Of a stretch of 64,000 nucleotides of DNA, positions 35,075 to 45,007 are shown one piece after another. The stretch's first letter is position 1; the number at the start of each line of letters is the position of its first letter. The stretch spans positions 847,092-911,091 of the forward strand of contig NZ_FZOY01000002.1 of assembly GCF_900188335.1 (NCBI RefSeq), read 5' to 3'. The translations under genes were made by a program, and so were the position numbers. The DNA comes from Tropicimonas sediminicola (GTDB taxonomy: Bacteria; Pseudomonadota; Alphaproteobacteria; Rhodobacterales; Rhodobacteraceae). The notes under the pieces are model-generated. The model ran no database searches, was not told the origin of the DNA, and was given only the letters and a program-made list of their open reading frames with translations.

Positions 35075-36481
35075 TCAGGGCTCGGCAGGGTCGTCGGCCG
35101 GGTCGAGGTGGATTCCCACGACCTGGCCGAGTTGCCAGGAGAGAGGCCCATTCTCGCATTCTTCTTCGACACCGTAGCTCTTGCAGAACGCCGCGACCGA
35201 TTGGAGCGTGCGCGGGCCGAGGAGACCGTCGGGCACGCCGGGGTCAAATCCACGTTGCGCCAGGCGTGATTGTATCGCCTGCACGTAGAGATTCTGGTTC
35301 GACCGGAGGTCGAGCAACGCGGCCGTGTAGTCCTTGCCGTCGAGCGTCTCGAGCAGGGCTACCGCCTCCGCACGCTCCGCCGATCCCCTGACCCGTTGCG
35401 CCTGGTTCAGGAGTTCGTGCCGGACAAGTCGCGGCCGGTCGAGCAGCGCACCATGCGCCTCGACGATCTCGGCCTCCTTTCGGGCGGCGTCCGGGGACCG
35501 GACCGCCAGCTTGTGCCAGTAGTCGAACAGGCTGCGGGCCGCGACCTCGTCGCCGCCGGCGGCGGCCTGGCTGGCAGCGTCGAGCGCCTGCAGCCGGATC
35601 GTTTCGGCCTTCTCGCCAAGGGCGCCTTCTTCTTCCCGCATCGTGGCGGCGACGCGCACCATGCCGATATCGCCCGCAGCGATCCCTTCGGCCGCCAGAT
35701 CAAGACCGGTGTCGGGATCGGACAGGGCGCCGAATTTCCGATAGAGATGCGCTGCGGCGAGGTCGCGTCGTGCTGTGGCGGCAAGCTCGGCCTCGCCCTG
35801 CAACGCGGTCTGGAAGTGCGTCAGCGCGCGGGCCGGATCGGCCGTCGTCCCCTCGCCATTCAGAAGCATTCGGGCAAGGTGAAGCTCGGACCACGCATTC
35901 CCCGCATTGGCGGCCTCTTGCGTCGCGAGAAACGCGCCCTCCGGATCGGCGGCGCCGCCGACGCCGGACTTGCGCATGCTGGCAAGATCGGCCCAGGCGG
36001 TGAAGTCGGGCTGCTCAGACGCGGCCTCAAGGGTCTGACGTGCGATGCCAATGCTGTCGGGATCGCCCGCTTCCATCAGGCTACGGGCATAGCTGATGCC
36101 GGACGCGACGTCGCCGGCCTCCCACCCGAGCCGCAGGGCATCGCGAACCTCCGCGGCTTCGGCACCGGTTTCACGGAGCAGCCAAGTCAGGCGCTGGATC
36201 GTGGGAATGTCCCCCGCAGCGGCGGCCGGCCCGAGGATATCAATGGCCGCCTGACGATCGCCGCTCTTGTCGAACGCCCGCGACAGGAGACCCGCGGCTT
36301 CCGCGTTGCCCTCGCCCGCAAGGACGCGCAACTCTGCCTCGGCGGCATCGCGGGTGGCGGCTTCGGCCGATGAAAGATCCTTCTGAAGGGTCGCGAGATC
36401 CGATGGTTCCTGGCCGGCGACGGGAAGCGCCATCGGGCAGATCAGCAACCATGCGACGAGGTACGTTGGAAATTTGGGCAT
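35075..36481 (-). CDS. Sel1-repeat protein with peptidoglycan-binding domain
   Basis: A 468-residue exported protein. A signal peptide ends near AGQEP at residue 23. Sel1/TPR-type helical repeats fill residues 30-380 (GNAWSELHLARMLLNGEG, AAGDIGMVRVAATM). The C-terminus is a PG_binding_1 domain: IQSRLAQRGFDPGVPDGLLGPRTLQSVAAF, split here for length as IQSRLAQRGF and GLLGPRTLQSVAAF. It is periplasmic or at the cell wall; the precise role is unknown. It is transcribed against the secreted protease and lies alone. Confidence 0.8.
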   Translation of the reverse strand: MPKFPTYLVAWLLICPMALPVAGQEPSDLATLQKDLSSAEAATRDAAEAELRVLAGEGNAEAAGLLSRAFDKSGDRQAAIDILGPAAAAGDIPTIQRLTWLLRETGAEAAEVRDALRLGWEAGDVASGISYARSLMEAGDPDSIGIARQTLEAASEQPDFTAWADLASMRKSGVGGAADPEGAFLATQEAANAGNAWSELHLARMLLNGEGTTADPARALTHFQTALQGEAELAATARRDLAAAHLYRKFGALSDPDTGLDLAAEGIAAGDIGMVRVAATMREEEGALGEKAETIRLQALDAASQAAAGGDEVAARSLFDYWHKLAVRSPDAARKEAEIVEAHGALLDRPRLVRHELLNQAQRVRGSAERAEAVALLETLDGKDYTAALLDLRSNQNLYVQAIQSRLAQRGFDPGVPDGLLGPRTLQSVAAFCKSYGVEEECENGPLSWQLGQVVGIHLDPADDPAEP

Positions 36482-37148
36482 CGTTCCGGCTTCCGGCTCG
36501 TGTCACGCTTGGGAATGATATCTCGTCTTCGACACCGCCCCTGTCAAGAAAACTTGGGCGTCATGGTGGAAGACTATGTGCCCCATGCGTCGGCCTCCAT
36601 GCCGGCTGGCAGCGCCTCGTGAGTGTTTTAGCGATCGAGTAACGGTTCTCATTGTTGGCAAACATCGCAAACGAATTCTTCGTTCCAGATACGAGACGGC
36701 TGAGAACATCCAGATTTCAGAGACCGCGCGGTCGGCCCCTTGCCCAGTCCTTCAATCCGAAGAGATTTACAACACCACCGGGACAAGCCAATTACCGGTC
36801 AAAGAGGAAACAATGGCGCCCATGGACAAATGAATGAGTTCCTTTGGACAACCTATTAGAACCCTTCCGATATTTCCTGACAAACTTTCCTGACCACCAA
36901 TCCAACCCGGGAGATTACCATTCACCTCGGACGCGACCATAATTGTGACACATTATTGATCCGTAATTGCCAGAAGAGACCTGGCAGAGCCCCTTCGAGG
37001 CGGCGCGCAAAAACTCCAATATAAAAGGTGTCGACGCACGCGTCGTGCGAATGAGCGCACGTGTGACAGTAACAATTACACAAACATAAATGGCCGCGCA
37101 GTTTCGAGTTGGGGAAAATGTTTCTCATGTCCAACTGGGAGGATGCAC
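36482..37148. promoter_or_regulatory. AT-rich 667-base upstream region of the cadherin-like gene
   Basis: This gap holds no long gene and is clearly more AT-rich than its surroundings. A six-codon frame (MAPMDK) follows an AGAGGAAACA site near 36800-36832 and could be a leader peptide, though that is weak. CGCACG CGT CGTGCG near 37035-37049 is a perfect palindromic hairpin. The AT-rich block just before the secreted protein gene suggests a strongly regulated promoter. Confidence 0.4.
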
Positions 37149-39539
37149 ATGGACTGCGTACGGAGCATCACATTCATAATTCCCGGCGTCGATGGCGCGC
37201 CAGACGTCGAGGTGCTGGCCGTTGAGAACGACGGAACGATCGAATTCACGATCACCGTGCTGGAGACCGACGGCGTCATCGCCGATCTTCGCGGTCTGTT
37301 CTTTGACGTGGATGACGAAACCAAGTTGGCGGGCCTCGCGGCCACCGGCGCCGACGTGTCGGAGTACCGGACGGGCGACGTCATCGATCTGGGCCATGGC
37401 GCAAACATGCGCGGCGCCGCATCCCCCTTCGACGCTGGCGTCGAGTTCGGACAACCGGGGATCGGCAAGAACAAGGGCGACATCCAGTCCACGAGTTTCG
37501 TTCTGACGAACGAAGCCGGCGATCTGACGCTCGATGACATTGCCCATGTCAATTTCGGCGCACGGCTCACCAGCGTGGGCACGGTTGACGGAAAGCGCGA
37601 TGGCTCGGCCAAGCTGCTGGCGGTGGCTCCGGCAGCCCCCGATGCCATGGACGATTCCTACGACATTTTCGAGGATGGTCAGTCCGGCCTGAACGATCCG
37701 TCCAGCGTGTCGGAAGGCGTCAAGTTCGAAGTCCTGGCCAACGACACCGATGCCGACGGTGACACGTTGACCATCACCCATGTCTTTGGCGCGGCGCACG
37801 GGACCGTGCAGATCGTCGATGGCGACGATGCGGACCTGCTGCCGGGCGATGCAATCCTCTATATGCCAAACACCGATTACAGCGGGACCGACGAGTTCAC
37901 CTACTGCATTTCCGACGGCAACGGCGGAACGGACTTCGCAACCGTTGCGGTCGCGATAGAAGCTGTCGCGGATATCCCGGACGTGTCCATCGAGGCGTTC
38001 GCCACCAGCAATGTGAACGAGATCCTCCTCAAGGTCACCGCGACCCAGACCGATGACGATGGTTCGGAATTCATCCAGAAACTCGTGAGCAGCGCGTTGC
38101 CTGCCGGGGTAACGCTTTCTCCCGCGGGGCCCACGATCGGAACGGCCGGGCAACCACAGCAGTTCGTGCAGGAATACCTGCTGATATTGCCGATGGATCA
38201 GAACACCGATTTCGACCTGACCTTCACCGCGACATCGGAGGAGATCTCGAACGGCGACACCGAGACCGGCTCAGAGACGATCGACATCATCTATGAGTAC
38301 AGGCAGTCGCTCAACCAGCTGCAGTTCGAAGCGATCGATCAGAGCATCTGGAGCTCGGGCGACCAGTTCCTGTTCAACGACGACAGGTTCATCGGAATCG
38401 ACACCGGCGATTTCGATGAGAGCCTTTCCTTCGGACCGTTCGAAGCCGGGATCAACGGGCACATCAAGGCCGGGTTCCAGTCCACCCTGTCCTTCAACGG
38501 CGGCAGCATCGATGCCACGGCCGATTATGACGTCACGGTCGAGACCAACTACAACAAGACGGTCGACGAACTCCTGATCGAGACCGCCGACCTCCTGGTG
38601 GACGCCGCCTTCTCGACGGTTGGTCCATCGGGCAGCTACACGCTCGATTTCATCTGGGATATCCTGCTTCAGGCCTATGTAGGGCTCGATATCGATTTCG
38701 GGTCCGTGGACTTCGATCCTCTCGGCATCATCCCCGGCGACCAAACCGTCGACCTCGGCGGCATCGACGAGACGCTCAACTTCCCGGCCGTCGACATTGG
38801 CCCCGGCAGCGTGAACATCCTGGATCTCGACAGCGACACCCTGGGTGGGTCTTTCACCTTGCCGCCTCCTGCGGATTCCCTGTCCGTCGACTTCGCCTGG
38901 CCGAACGTCTCGACCGACGGCACCGCGCCACCGCTGGACCCGGTCACATCAAGCGGCGCGAGCAACAACTTCCTGCAGCTTAACCTCGATATCGACGAGC
39001 TGATCACCACGCTTGCAGGGCTTCCCATCAACCCCTTCAATCCGAGCCTCGACATCCTCGGCGGGCTCTTCTACGCCGAACTCGACATCCTGAACGTCTA
39101 CGCAAATGCGGGCATCAACCTGCTCCAGGAATTCGAGATGGCCATGGGGGATCTGGTCGGGCTGGTCACCTTTGAAGATGGTTCGAGCACGGCCTTTACC
39201 ATTGGCGACAGCCTTCAACTCAGCGATGCCTCCTCGATCGACGAGGGAGGCGACGATGACGGAATGGTCGAATTCGAGTTCACCGTCATTTCGGAATCCG
39301 AGCTTAGCAACCTGACCGAACTGGGATTCAATGTCGGCGGCGGCGTCGACATCCTGTCGGTCGAGGCCGGATACGACGCTTCCTTTACGTTCTTCGGCGA
39401 AACGGTCGGGTTCAGTGACAGCGTCGGCTTCGGTCCGCTGGCGAGCTACGATTTCTCGGTGCCCGTTGGCGATATCGACGTGTTTGATGACACCTTCGAC
39501 CTGGCATTTGGCGAAGAGACGTTCTCGACCTTCGCCTGA
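37149..39539 (+). CDS. Large secreted cadherin-like protein
   Basis: A 796-residue acidic protein. A cadherin/VCBS-like Ig domain is seen near 175-280 (VLANDTDADGDTLTITHV, YSGTDEFTYCISDGNGGTD, the standard DTDADGDTL/DxDGNGGT signature). The rest is rich in Asp, Gly and beta-strand patterns without GGxGxD repeats. No N-terminal signal peptide is visible and the end (FDLAFGEETFSTFA) resembles a type I secretion tail, so surface export is inferred. ATG 37149 is preferred over 37143 because GGGAGG is six bases from it. Likely an adhesin or matrix protein near other RTX proteins. Confidence 0.75.
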   Translation: MDCVRSITFIIPGVDGAPDVEVLAVENDGTIEFTITVLETDGVIADLRGLFFDVDDETKLAGLAATGADVSEYRTGDVIDLGHGANMRGAASPFDAGVEFGQPGIGKNKGDIQSTSFVLTNEAGDLTLDDIAHVNFGARLTSVGTVDGKRDGSAKLLAVAPAAPDAMDDSYDIFEDGQSGLNDPSSVSEGVKFEVLANDTDADGDTLTITHVFGAAHGTVQIVDGDDADLLPGDAILYMPNTDYSGTDEFTYCISDGNGGTDFATVAVAIEAVADIPDVSIEAFATSNVNEILLKVTATQTDDDGSEFIQKLVSSALPAGVTLSPAGPTIGTAGQPQQFVQEYLLILPMDQNTDFDLTFTATSEEISNGDTETGSETIDIIYEYRQSLNQLQFEAIDQSIWSSGDQFLFNDDRFIGIDTGDFDESLSFGPFEAGINGHIKAGFQSTLSFNGGSIDATADYDVTVETNYNKTVDELLIETADLLVDAAFSTVGPSGSYTLDFIWDILLQAYVGLDIDFGSVDFDPLGIIPGDQTVDLGGIDETLNFPAVDIGPGSVNILDLDSDTLGGSFTLPPPADSLSVDFAWPNVSTDGTAPPLDPVTSSGASNNFLQLNLDIDELITTLAGLPINPFNPSLDILGGLFYAELDILNVYANAGINLLQEFEMAMGDLVGLVTFEDGSSTAFTIGDSLQLSDASSIDEGGDDDGMVEFEFTVISESELSNLTELGFNVGGGVDILSVEAGYDASFTFFGETVGFSDSVGFGPLASYDFSVPVGDIDVFDDTFDLAFGEETFSTFA

Positions 39540-39550
39540 TCCCGGGCCTC

Positions 39551-39589
39551 TCGCCCGAGGCGCCAAATGAAACCGCGCGCCTCGGGCGA
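39551..39589. terminator. Long hairpin after the cadherin-like gene
   Basis: TCGCCCGAGGCG at 39551-39562 pairs with CGCCTCGGGCGA at 39578-39589, a 12-bp perfect stem with a 15-base loop, 12 bases after the stop. It lacks a T tract and may act as a terminator or an mRNA end stabiliser. Confidence 0.55.
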
Positions 39590-39746
39590 TATGCCCCTTG
39601 CACTGGAATGGGCAACAACCTGTGCAGCCCAACCACAACGCCCCTGCGGAGGGTACGAGTGCCTTGGCCAGGTAGGCGCATACAGAGCCCGGGAACCACC
39701 GGATCTCCTGCATCACGGGCTCACCAAACCATGAGAGGATGGAACA

Positions 39747-39827
39747 ATGGACCCTGTCATTGATGGCCTCGTATTCGTAGTGCTGGTGGTTTTTGGACTG
39801 CCCTTGGCCCTGTCATTCTTCAAGTAG
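39747..39827 (+). CDS. Tiny hydrophobic membrane peptide, 26 residues
   Basis: A 26-residue frame, MDPVIDGLVFVVLVVFG then LPLALSFFK, almost entirely one hydrophobic helix with Lys at the end. GAGAGGATGGAACA precedes ATG 39747. It has the form of a small membrane-active or membrane-regulatory peptide, or a membrane leader. It is isolated between the cadherin-like gene and the RTX gene and has no recognised family. Confidence 0.5.
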   Translation: MDPVIDGLVFVVLVVFGLPLALSFFK

Positions 39828-40053
39828 GGGTGACGCCCCGAACGGTTCTGGGCGGGCTCTTCTCTGCACAGCAGAGGTCCGTCATTCAAGAAGCGTTTCC
39901 GAAAGACGCCCGGTGCTGGTTGCCAACCGGCTCCGATCAGTCCGACATCCACTCCCGTCAAACCGACCCTTTCGCCCTGGCCTCCGCCCCTCGGCGCCCA
40001 TCGAGGTGCCGTTTCGTGGTAGTATGGTCCCATGAATAGATAGGGGGGACACC

Positions 40054-40989
40054 ATGTTCGACAGGGAAATCATTGGCACGAGCAATGACGACACACTGGT
40101 CGGCACGGATCGCAACGACAACCTTGTCGGCCTGCTGGGCAACGATCTGCTCATCGGCGGCAAGGGCAAGGACCGGCTGGATGGCAACGAGTTGTCTGAT
40201 ACGTTCGACGGGGCCGACGAGTTGCGAGGCGGCCGTGGCAACGACCTGATGATCGCGTCCTGGGGCGCCGACCTTTTCAACGGCGGCCCCGGACGCGACA
40301 CGGTCAGCTACGCGCATGTCGGCTTTGGCGTGGACATCAGCCTCACGGTGCCGGTGATCGTGGGCGGGTTCACCCAGGGCCATACGTTCCGCAGCATCGA
40401 GATCCTCGTTGGCACGCGCTTCAACGACAACCTGACCGGCGACGAGTTCGACAACGTGCTGAAAGGCGGCGGGGACATGGACGGGCTGAACGGCGCGGAC
40501 GGGGATGACCGGCTGTTCGGCGGCAAGGGAAACGACGTGCTTCGCGGCGACGGCGGTGCCGATTACATGAACGGCGGCGCCGGCAACGACCGACTGATCG
40601 ACGACGAAACCGTCGCCTCGAACGATGTGATGATCGGCGGCAAGGGAAACGACGACCTGCGCGGCGGCCTCGGCAAGACGACGATGAAGGGCGGCGCGGG
40701 CAACGATGTGCTGGTGGTGGAGACCGGCAGCGCCATCATGACGGGAGGCCGCGGCGCCGACGAGTTCCGCTTCGTGGGCGAGATCGGCAAGGCCCGGGTC
40801 AAGGATTTCCGCAGCGGTCAGGACGATGTTCTGCACCTTCAGTTCCTGCAGGCGCGCAACTTCGAGGACGTGTTGCAGAATTCGAGAACGAAGAACGGCG
40901 ATCTGATCATTTCTCTCGACGACGCCCGGATCGTCATCGACGATCTGACGAAGACGCAGCTCGACACCGACATGTTCCTGTTCTCCTAG
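40054..40989 (+). CDS. RTX calcium-binding protein
   Basis: A 311-residue protein made mostly of GGxGxDx nonapeptide repeats (GGKGKDR, GGRGNDL, GGPGRDT, GGKGNDV, GGAGNDR), with a C-terminal region DVLHLQFLQARNF that resembles a type I secretion signal. It lacks an N-terminal signal peptide. AGGGGGGACACC precedes the ATG. The protein should fold only in Ca2+ outside the cell; the function is unknown. It is the third secreted-type protein in this stretch. Confidence 0.85.
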   Translation: MFDREIIGTSNDDTLVGTDRNDNLVGLLGNDLLIGGKGKDRLDGNELSDTFDGADELRGGRGNDLMIASWGADLFNGGPGRDTVSYAHVGFGVDISLTVPVIVGGFTQGHTFRSIEILVGTRFNDNLTGDEFDNVLKGGGDMDGLNGADGDDRLFGGKGNDVLRGDGGADYMNGGAGNDRLIDDETVASNDVMIGGKGNDDLRGGLGKTTMKGGAGNDVLVVETGSAIMTGGRGADEFRFVGEIGKARVKDFRSGQDDVLHLQFLQARNFEDVLQNSRTKNGDLIISLDDARIVIDDLTKTQLDTDMFLFS

Positions 40990-41184
40990 CCGCACGCAGA
41001 AATCCACCGAAGCGGGCCAGCATCCCCGTCGGCACAAGCCGGCCGATCAACGCGGCGGGCGCTTCCCCTGTCCTGTCGCCCGCCAGGCCAGAGCAACGGA
41101 TGGCAGTGCCGATATGGAACGCGGGGTCGGAGGGTTTTTAGCCGGCCGCGAGAGAGGAAAGATCCGTAAACCCGGACGAGAACG

Positions 41185-41703
41185 ATGACATCGGACACAC
41201 AGATTTCGGAGGAATTCCGGGTTGAACGCGATTGGCCGAGGACCGTCGGGCTGATCGCCATCGGCCTGCTTCTCATGGCGGTATCGGCCTATGGTGTGCA
41301 GATGGAGGTCGACGGCTACCGGGATCGCAGGTTCCACAGGGACTCCTTCGTCATTCTCCCGCTGGCATCCTTCCTGCTCTGCATTGCGATCTGGCGCCTG
41401 CTTGTCCCATTCGGAGCCCCCTTGCGCATCCGCAGGTCCGGCCTGATCGACCTTCGAATGAACCGCGCAGAGATCCCCTGGGCAGCGGTACGGAACTGTG
41501 TCCGCAGAGGCGATTTCGTGGTGTTGACGCTTCGCCCCGGCTTCTCGAAAACCTACACGGTGCCGGTCGAACAGAAGCTTGTGAAGGCGATGCACAAACG
41601 TGTCGGGCCGAACCATCTCATGATCGCGACCTGGTGCCTGGATATCTCGTCGACGGACCTGAACGACGTGATCGACAGGTATCGGAGTGCCGGCAAGACC
41701 TGA
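41185..41703 (+). CDS. Small membrane protein (STM3941-like)
   Basis: A 172-residue protein with two hydrophobic helices (TVGLIAIGLLLMAVSAYG at about 20-37 and FVILPLASFLLCIAIWRLL at about 55-73) and a C-terminal cytoplasmic beta-rich part, LRIRRSGLIDLRMNRAEIPW, read in two parts. The layout resembles STM3941-type proteins with a PH-like domain. The ribosome-binding site is weak (ACGAGAACG). Function unknown. Confidence 0.6.
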   Translation: MTSDTQISEEFRVERDWPRTVGLIAIGLLLMAVSAYGVQMEVDGYRDRRFHRDSFVILPLASFLLCIAIWRLLVPFGAPLRIRRSGLIDLRMNRAEIPWAAVRNCVRRGDFVVLTLRPGFSKTYTVPVEQKLVKAMHKRVGPNHLMIATWCLDISSTDLNDVIDRYRSAGKT

Positions 41704-41771
41704 TCGCTCAGCTCTTTGAGAATTCCCGTCGATCTGCAAAAATCTGGCGCGTCGGTTGTGATGGGGGGCGC

Positions 41772-42566
41772 ATGAGTTGGATTTCGAGGCTGGCAGGCAT
41801 CGCACTTGCGTGCTCATCGACGCACGCGATCGCGGACGTTGTTGGCGGGCATCAGGTCGTGTGTCTGCAAGCCCCCTACGACCGGGCAATGACGGATCAC
41901 GAAGCCCGGATACAAGCGCTGGCGGCCTGGCTCCGGACCGCGCTTGCCCGCCATCCGGATCTTCTGTTTTCGCTGGAAGAGAGCGCGCCAAGGATCTGTC
42001 TCGCGGAGAAGATCTTCGGCGCCGAGGGCTATTTCGATGTGGATGGCAACGCGATTGTTCTGCGGGAAAGCCTGTCTCCGGACATGATGCGCGCGGTGGC
42101 CATCCACGAGGTCCGTCACCTTCACCAGGTTCATTCGGGGACTTGTCCGGAGCCGGACAACTCGATGAAGGCGGTTGCGCGCATGACGCTGGCGCTCGAA
42201 GCCGATGCAAGCGCGATCAGTCTCGTTGTCGGATGGAGCTTGCGAGAGGCCGGCGCCCCCGGCGTGTGGGACGCGCTTGCGGCATGGCCAACGCATTCGG
42301 ATCTGGCCGCAGCCTATGAACGCGCGATGACGGAGACGGGCGATCCGATGCACGCCGCAGCGCAGGCTTTCGCCCAATGGTACGTGTCCGACTGGCGGCG
42401 CCAGTCGTATTATCTCGCCGCATGCAGCGACTATCTCGATCGACAGGACGAAAGCCATAGCCTTCCGCGCTATGGCGCTCTGGCGTCGGACTTCCTCGAA
42501 AGCATATGCCGACTTCCGGATGGTCGCCCCTACCCTTGCGAAGAGCCGGAAATCGGAACCCGATGA
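41772..42566 (+). CDS. Exported putative metallopeptidase (DUF6782-like)
   Basis: A 264-residue protein with a signal peptide ending near AIADV (residue 22). AIHEVRHLHQVH near 110-121 is an HExxH-type zinc motif, followed by a helical Glu-containing segment (TLALEADASA) that may give the third ligand. Several Cys residues suggest disulfides in the periplasm. GGGGGGCGC precedes ATG 41772. The substrate is unknown; DUF6782 assignment is from motif resemblance. Confidence 0.65.
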   Translation: MSWISRLAGIALACSSTHAIADVVGGHQVVCLQAPYDRAMTDHEARIQALAAWLRTALARHPDLLFSLEESAPRICLAEKIFGAEGYFDVDGNAIVLRESLSPDMMRAVAIHEVRHLHQVHSGTCPEPDNSMKAVARMTLALEADASAISLVVGWSLREAGAPGVWDALAAWPTHSDLAAAYERAMTETGDPMHAAAQAFAQWYVSDWRRQSYYLAACSDYLDRQDESHSLPRYGALASDFLESICRLPDGRPYPCEEPEIGTR

Positions 42567-42804
42567 TCGAACCGATCAAACCAGGTCCGCTCGCGCACTG
42601 ACAATCGGGCTGGACCAGTCAACCGGGGCCACCCAGTCGGCTTCGTGCGCCCGATGATCGGCATGTTTGACACGGGGTTCCAACGTCGCGGCCGCACGTC
42701 CCGCGGTTTACTGGAAAGCGTCACTGAGGTAAGCGCGGTGGTGAAGATCGCCCATTTCCGGATCGCAGAGACCCGGCCGGTGCCCTTGAGTGAGAAGGCC
42801 TCCC

Positions 42805-44034
42805 GTGACCCAACCGCGCCCGTTCAACCTCATGACGAAACCCATCGGACCGCGGTGCAACATCGAATGCCAGTACTGCTATTACCTTGAAAAGCTGAAG
42901 CTATACCCCTCCGAGAAAAAGTTCCGGATGTCGGACGAGGTGTTGGAAAGCTACGTCAGGCAGGTCATCGAGACCTCGCTCGAGGCCGGAACGACCGAGA
43001 TCAACTTCGCCTGGCAGGGCGGCGAGCCGACGATGCTCGGCGTGGACTACTTCCGGAAGATCGTGAAACTTCAGGCCAAACACGCGCCCGCGGCAGCGAA
43101 GATCACCAATGCACTCCAGACCAACGGCATGTTGCTGGATGACGAGTGGGGCGCCTTCCTGCATGACAACGCGTTTCTCGTCGGCATCAGCATCGACGGA
43201 CCGAAAAAGGTCCATGACCGCTACCGGATCGACCGGCAGGGGCAGCCGACCTTCGACAAGGTGATGCGCGGGCTCGAGATCCTCCAGCGTCACGAGATCG
43301 AGCACAATGCACTGACGACCGTCCACCGTGCAAATGGCGGCAAGGGCAAGGACGTGTACCGCTTTCTCAAGGGGCTGGGCATTCAATTCATGCAGTTCAT
43401 TCCGATCGTGGAGCGCAACGGGGCCGACGGCCTCGCCGGCGCGCCGCAGGTCGACATGGACCCCGGGAACAGCGTGACCGAGTGGAGTGTCAGCCCGCGC
43501 GCCTACGGCAAGTTCCTCTGCGATGTGTTCGACATCTGGTTTCGGAACGATATCGGCAAGGTGTTCGTCCAGCATTTTGACGTGATGCTGGGTAAGTGGG
43601 TCGGTGCGCCGGGCGGGCTTTGCGTGTTCGCAGAGACCTGCGGCGACAGCCTGGCGCTGGAACATGACGGCAGCCTCTATTCCTGCGATCACTACGTCTA
43701 TCCCGAGTACCGGCTTGGCCGGATTACCGAGACGCCGATGCGCGAAATGCTCTGGACCGAGCGACAGGCAGAATTCGGAAGGGCGAAGTCGACCACCCTG
43801 ACAGAGCAGTGCAAGAACTGCGACTATCGTTTCGCCTGCAACGGCGGCTGCCCCAAGCACCGCATCGCGACGTCCAGGAATGGAGAGCCCGGCCATAACT
43901 ATTTCTGCGAGGGCTACACGATGTTCTTTCGCCATGCGGATGCGCGGTTGAGGGACATGGCGAGGTTGGTCTCGATGGGCCGTCCCGCTGCCGACGCGGC
44001 ACGATCGCAATCCCGGGTCCACAACAAGGCCTAG
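42805..44034 (+). CDS. Anaerobic sulfatase maturase (radical SAM/SPASM)
   Basis: A 409-residue radical SAM enzyme. The cluster motif is CNIECQYC with Cys 18, 22 and 25, followed by INFAWQGGEPTMLG. The SPASM domain has Cys residues in CVFAETCGDSL, SCDHYVYP and CKNCDYRFACNGGCP, as in AnSME enzymes that turn the active-site Cys or Ser of sulfatases into formylglycine. AGAAGG precedes GTG 42805; GTG 42790 is the alternative. It lies 8-10 kb from the sulfatases at 51.2-54 kb, whose intact member has a Cys-type CTPTR site, so it may mature that enzyme. Confidence 0.9.
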   Translation: MTQPRPFNLMTKPIGPRCNIECQYCYYLEKLKLYPSEKKFRMSDEVLESYVRQVIETSLEAGTTEINFAWQGGEPTMLGVDYFRKIVKLQAKHAPAAAKITNALQTNGMLLDDEWGAFLHDNAFLVGISIDGPKKVHDRYRIDRQGQPTFDKVMRGLEILQRHEIEHNALTTVHRANGGKGKDVYRFLKGLGIQFMQFIPIVERNGADGLAGAPQVDMDPGNSVTEWSVSPRAYGKFLCDVFDIWFRNDIGKVFVQHFDVMLGKWVGAPGGLCVFAETCGDSLALEHDGSLYSCDHYVYPEYRLGRITETPMREMLWTERQAEFGRAKSTTLTEQCKNCDYRFACNGGCPKHRIATSRNGEPGHNYFCEGYTMFFRHADARLRDMARLVSMGRPAADAARSQSRVHNKA

Positions 44035-44358
44035 CGCCCTGCCTCGCTCCAGAACGGCGCCGCCTGTGCCGATTGGCTCGACCGCCGGTTCACATGAACC
44101 TCGTCGATCACATCCGCGAACGTCGCTCATTGCCCGATCAGCACATCAACAGGCCGTGGCCCCGGAGCTCTTTCCTGTGGCCTGTGCCGCCTGCTCGCCA
44201 TTCGCTGTTCTCCGTTTCCCGGAGATCCGATGGACGAGGCCGGACGGGGCAAACCATTCACGCTCTGCGCAGCAACCGACCTGTTCATCTTGCAAATGGG
44301 GGTCGCTGCACAGATCTCGGGAATTCGGAGCGGTCTTGCCGACCGGCCACGTAGATCC
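44035..44358. other. Gap with no supported gene
   Basis: About 320 bases between the maturase and the DsrE-like gene. Open frames here have no ribosome-binding sites. Nothing recognisable was found. Confidence 0.3.
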
Positions 44359-44820
44359 CTAGGGGCGGATCATGAAATAGCCTTGGTCACTGAGCTCCAT
44401 CAGCCGGACGATGCCGCCGGGAACCACCCGCGCGTTCGCGACGATCTCGATATCATTGCCAGCTTGTTTGCTCATCCCCTTGATGGTGTTGCCGCAGGCG
44501 GAGATCGTCACGTTGGGAACGCTGTCGGTGAAGCTCTCGACACGCTCCAGAACCGGAGACGTGTCGGTTCGAAGCATGTGGAGGCCGGCATTGTAGGCTA
44601 CGATCTCGATTTCGTATTCCTCTCCCCGGGACAGGAAGAAATTCGACATGTTGGAAGCGTTGTTGAGAACCTTGGTGAAAGTTCCCGGGCTGTCGTCGCT
44701 GACTTGAATGACGATCCGGTGCGTTTCGTGGTCGGGCGCGTCATCATGCGCGAGAGCCGGTATTCCGACCAGAGCATAACAAGTTGCCAGAACCGCGGCG
44801 AGAAGTCGTGTGGCTTGCAT
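44359..44820 (-). CDS. Exported DsrE-like protein
   Basis: A 153-residue protein with a signal peptide ending near ALAHDD (residue 25). The mature part has a DsrE/DsrF-like fold with VIQVSDDSPGTF, EIEIVAYNAGLHML and the conserved Cys in SACGNTIKGM. It belongs to the periplasmic DsrE-like group often found near thiosulfate or sulfite genes. It is alone here; no sox genes are in the window. Confidence 0.75.
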   Translation of the reverse strand: MQATRLLAAVLATCYALVGIPALAHDDAPDHETHRIVIQVSDDSPGTFTKVLNNASNMSNFFLSRGEEYEIEIVAYNAGLHMLRTDTSPVLERVESFTDSVPNVTISACGNTIKGMSKQAGNDIEIVANARVVPGGIVRLMELSDQGYFMIRP

Positions 44821-45007
44821 TGTGTCCTCCCGATACGTCCCTCAAGGGGCTCTATCTGATGCAATCCCAAGGCAGGCAGCTATCCGTCCCGGCGCGGAGT
44901 TGCATGCAAATATACTGATATATCCGGAGCCGTGGGCGCAACCATGATTTGCCGCCCCCTCCTGCTCGATGGATCGAATGTCGGTGACTACATCGAAGCG
45001 CTTGGAC

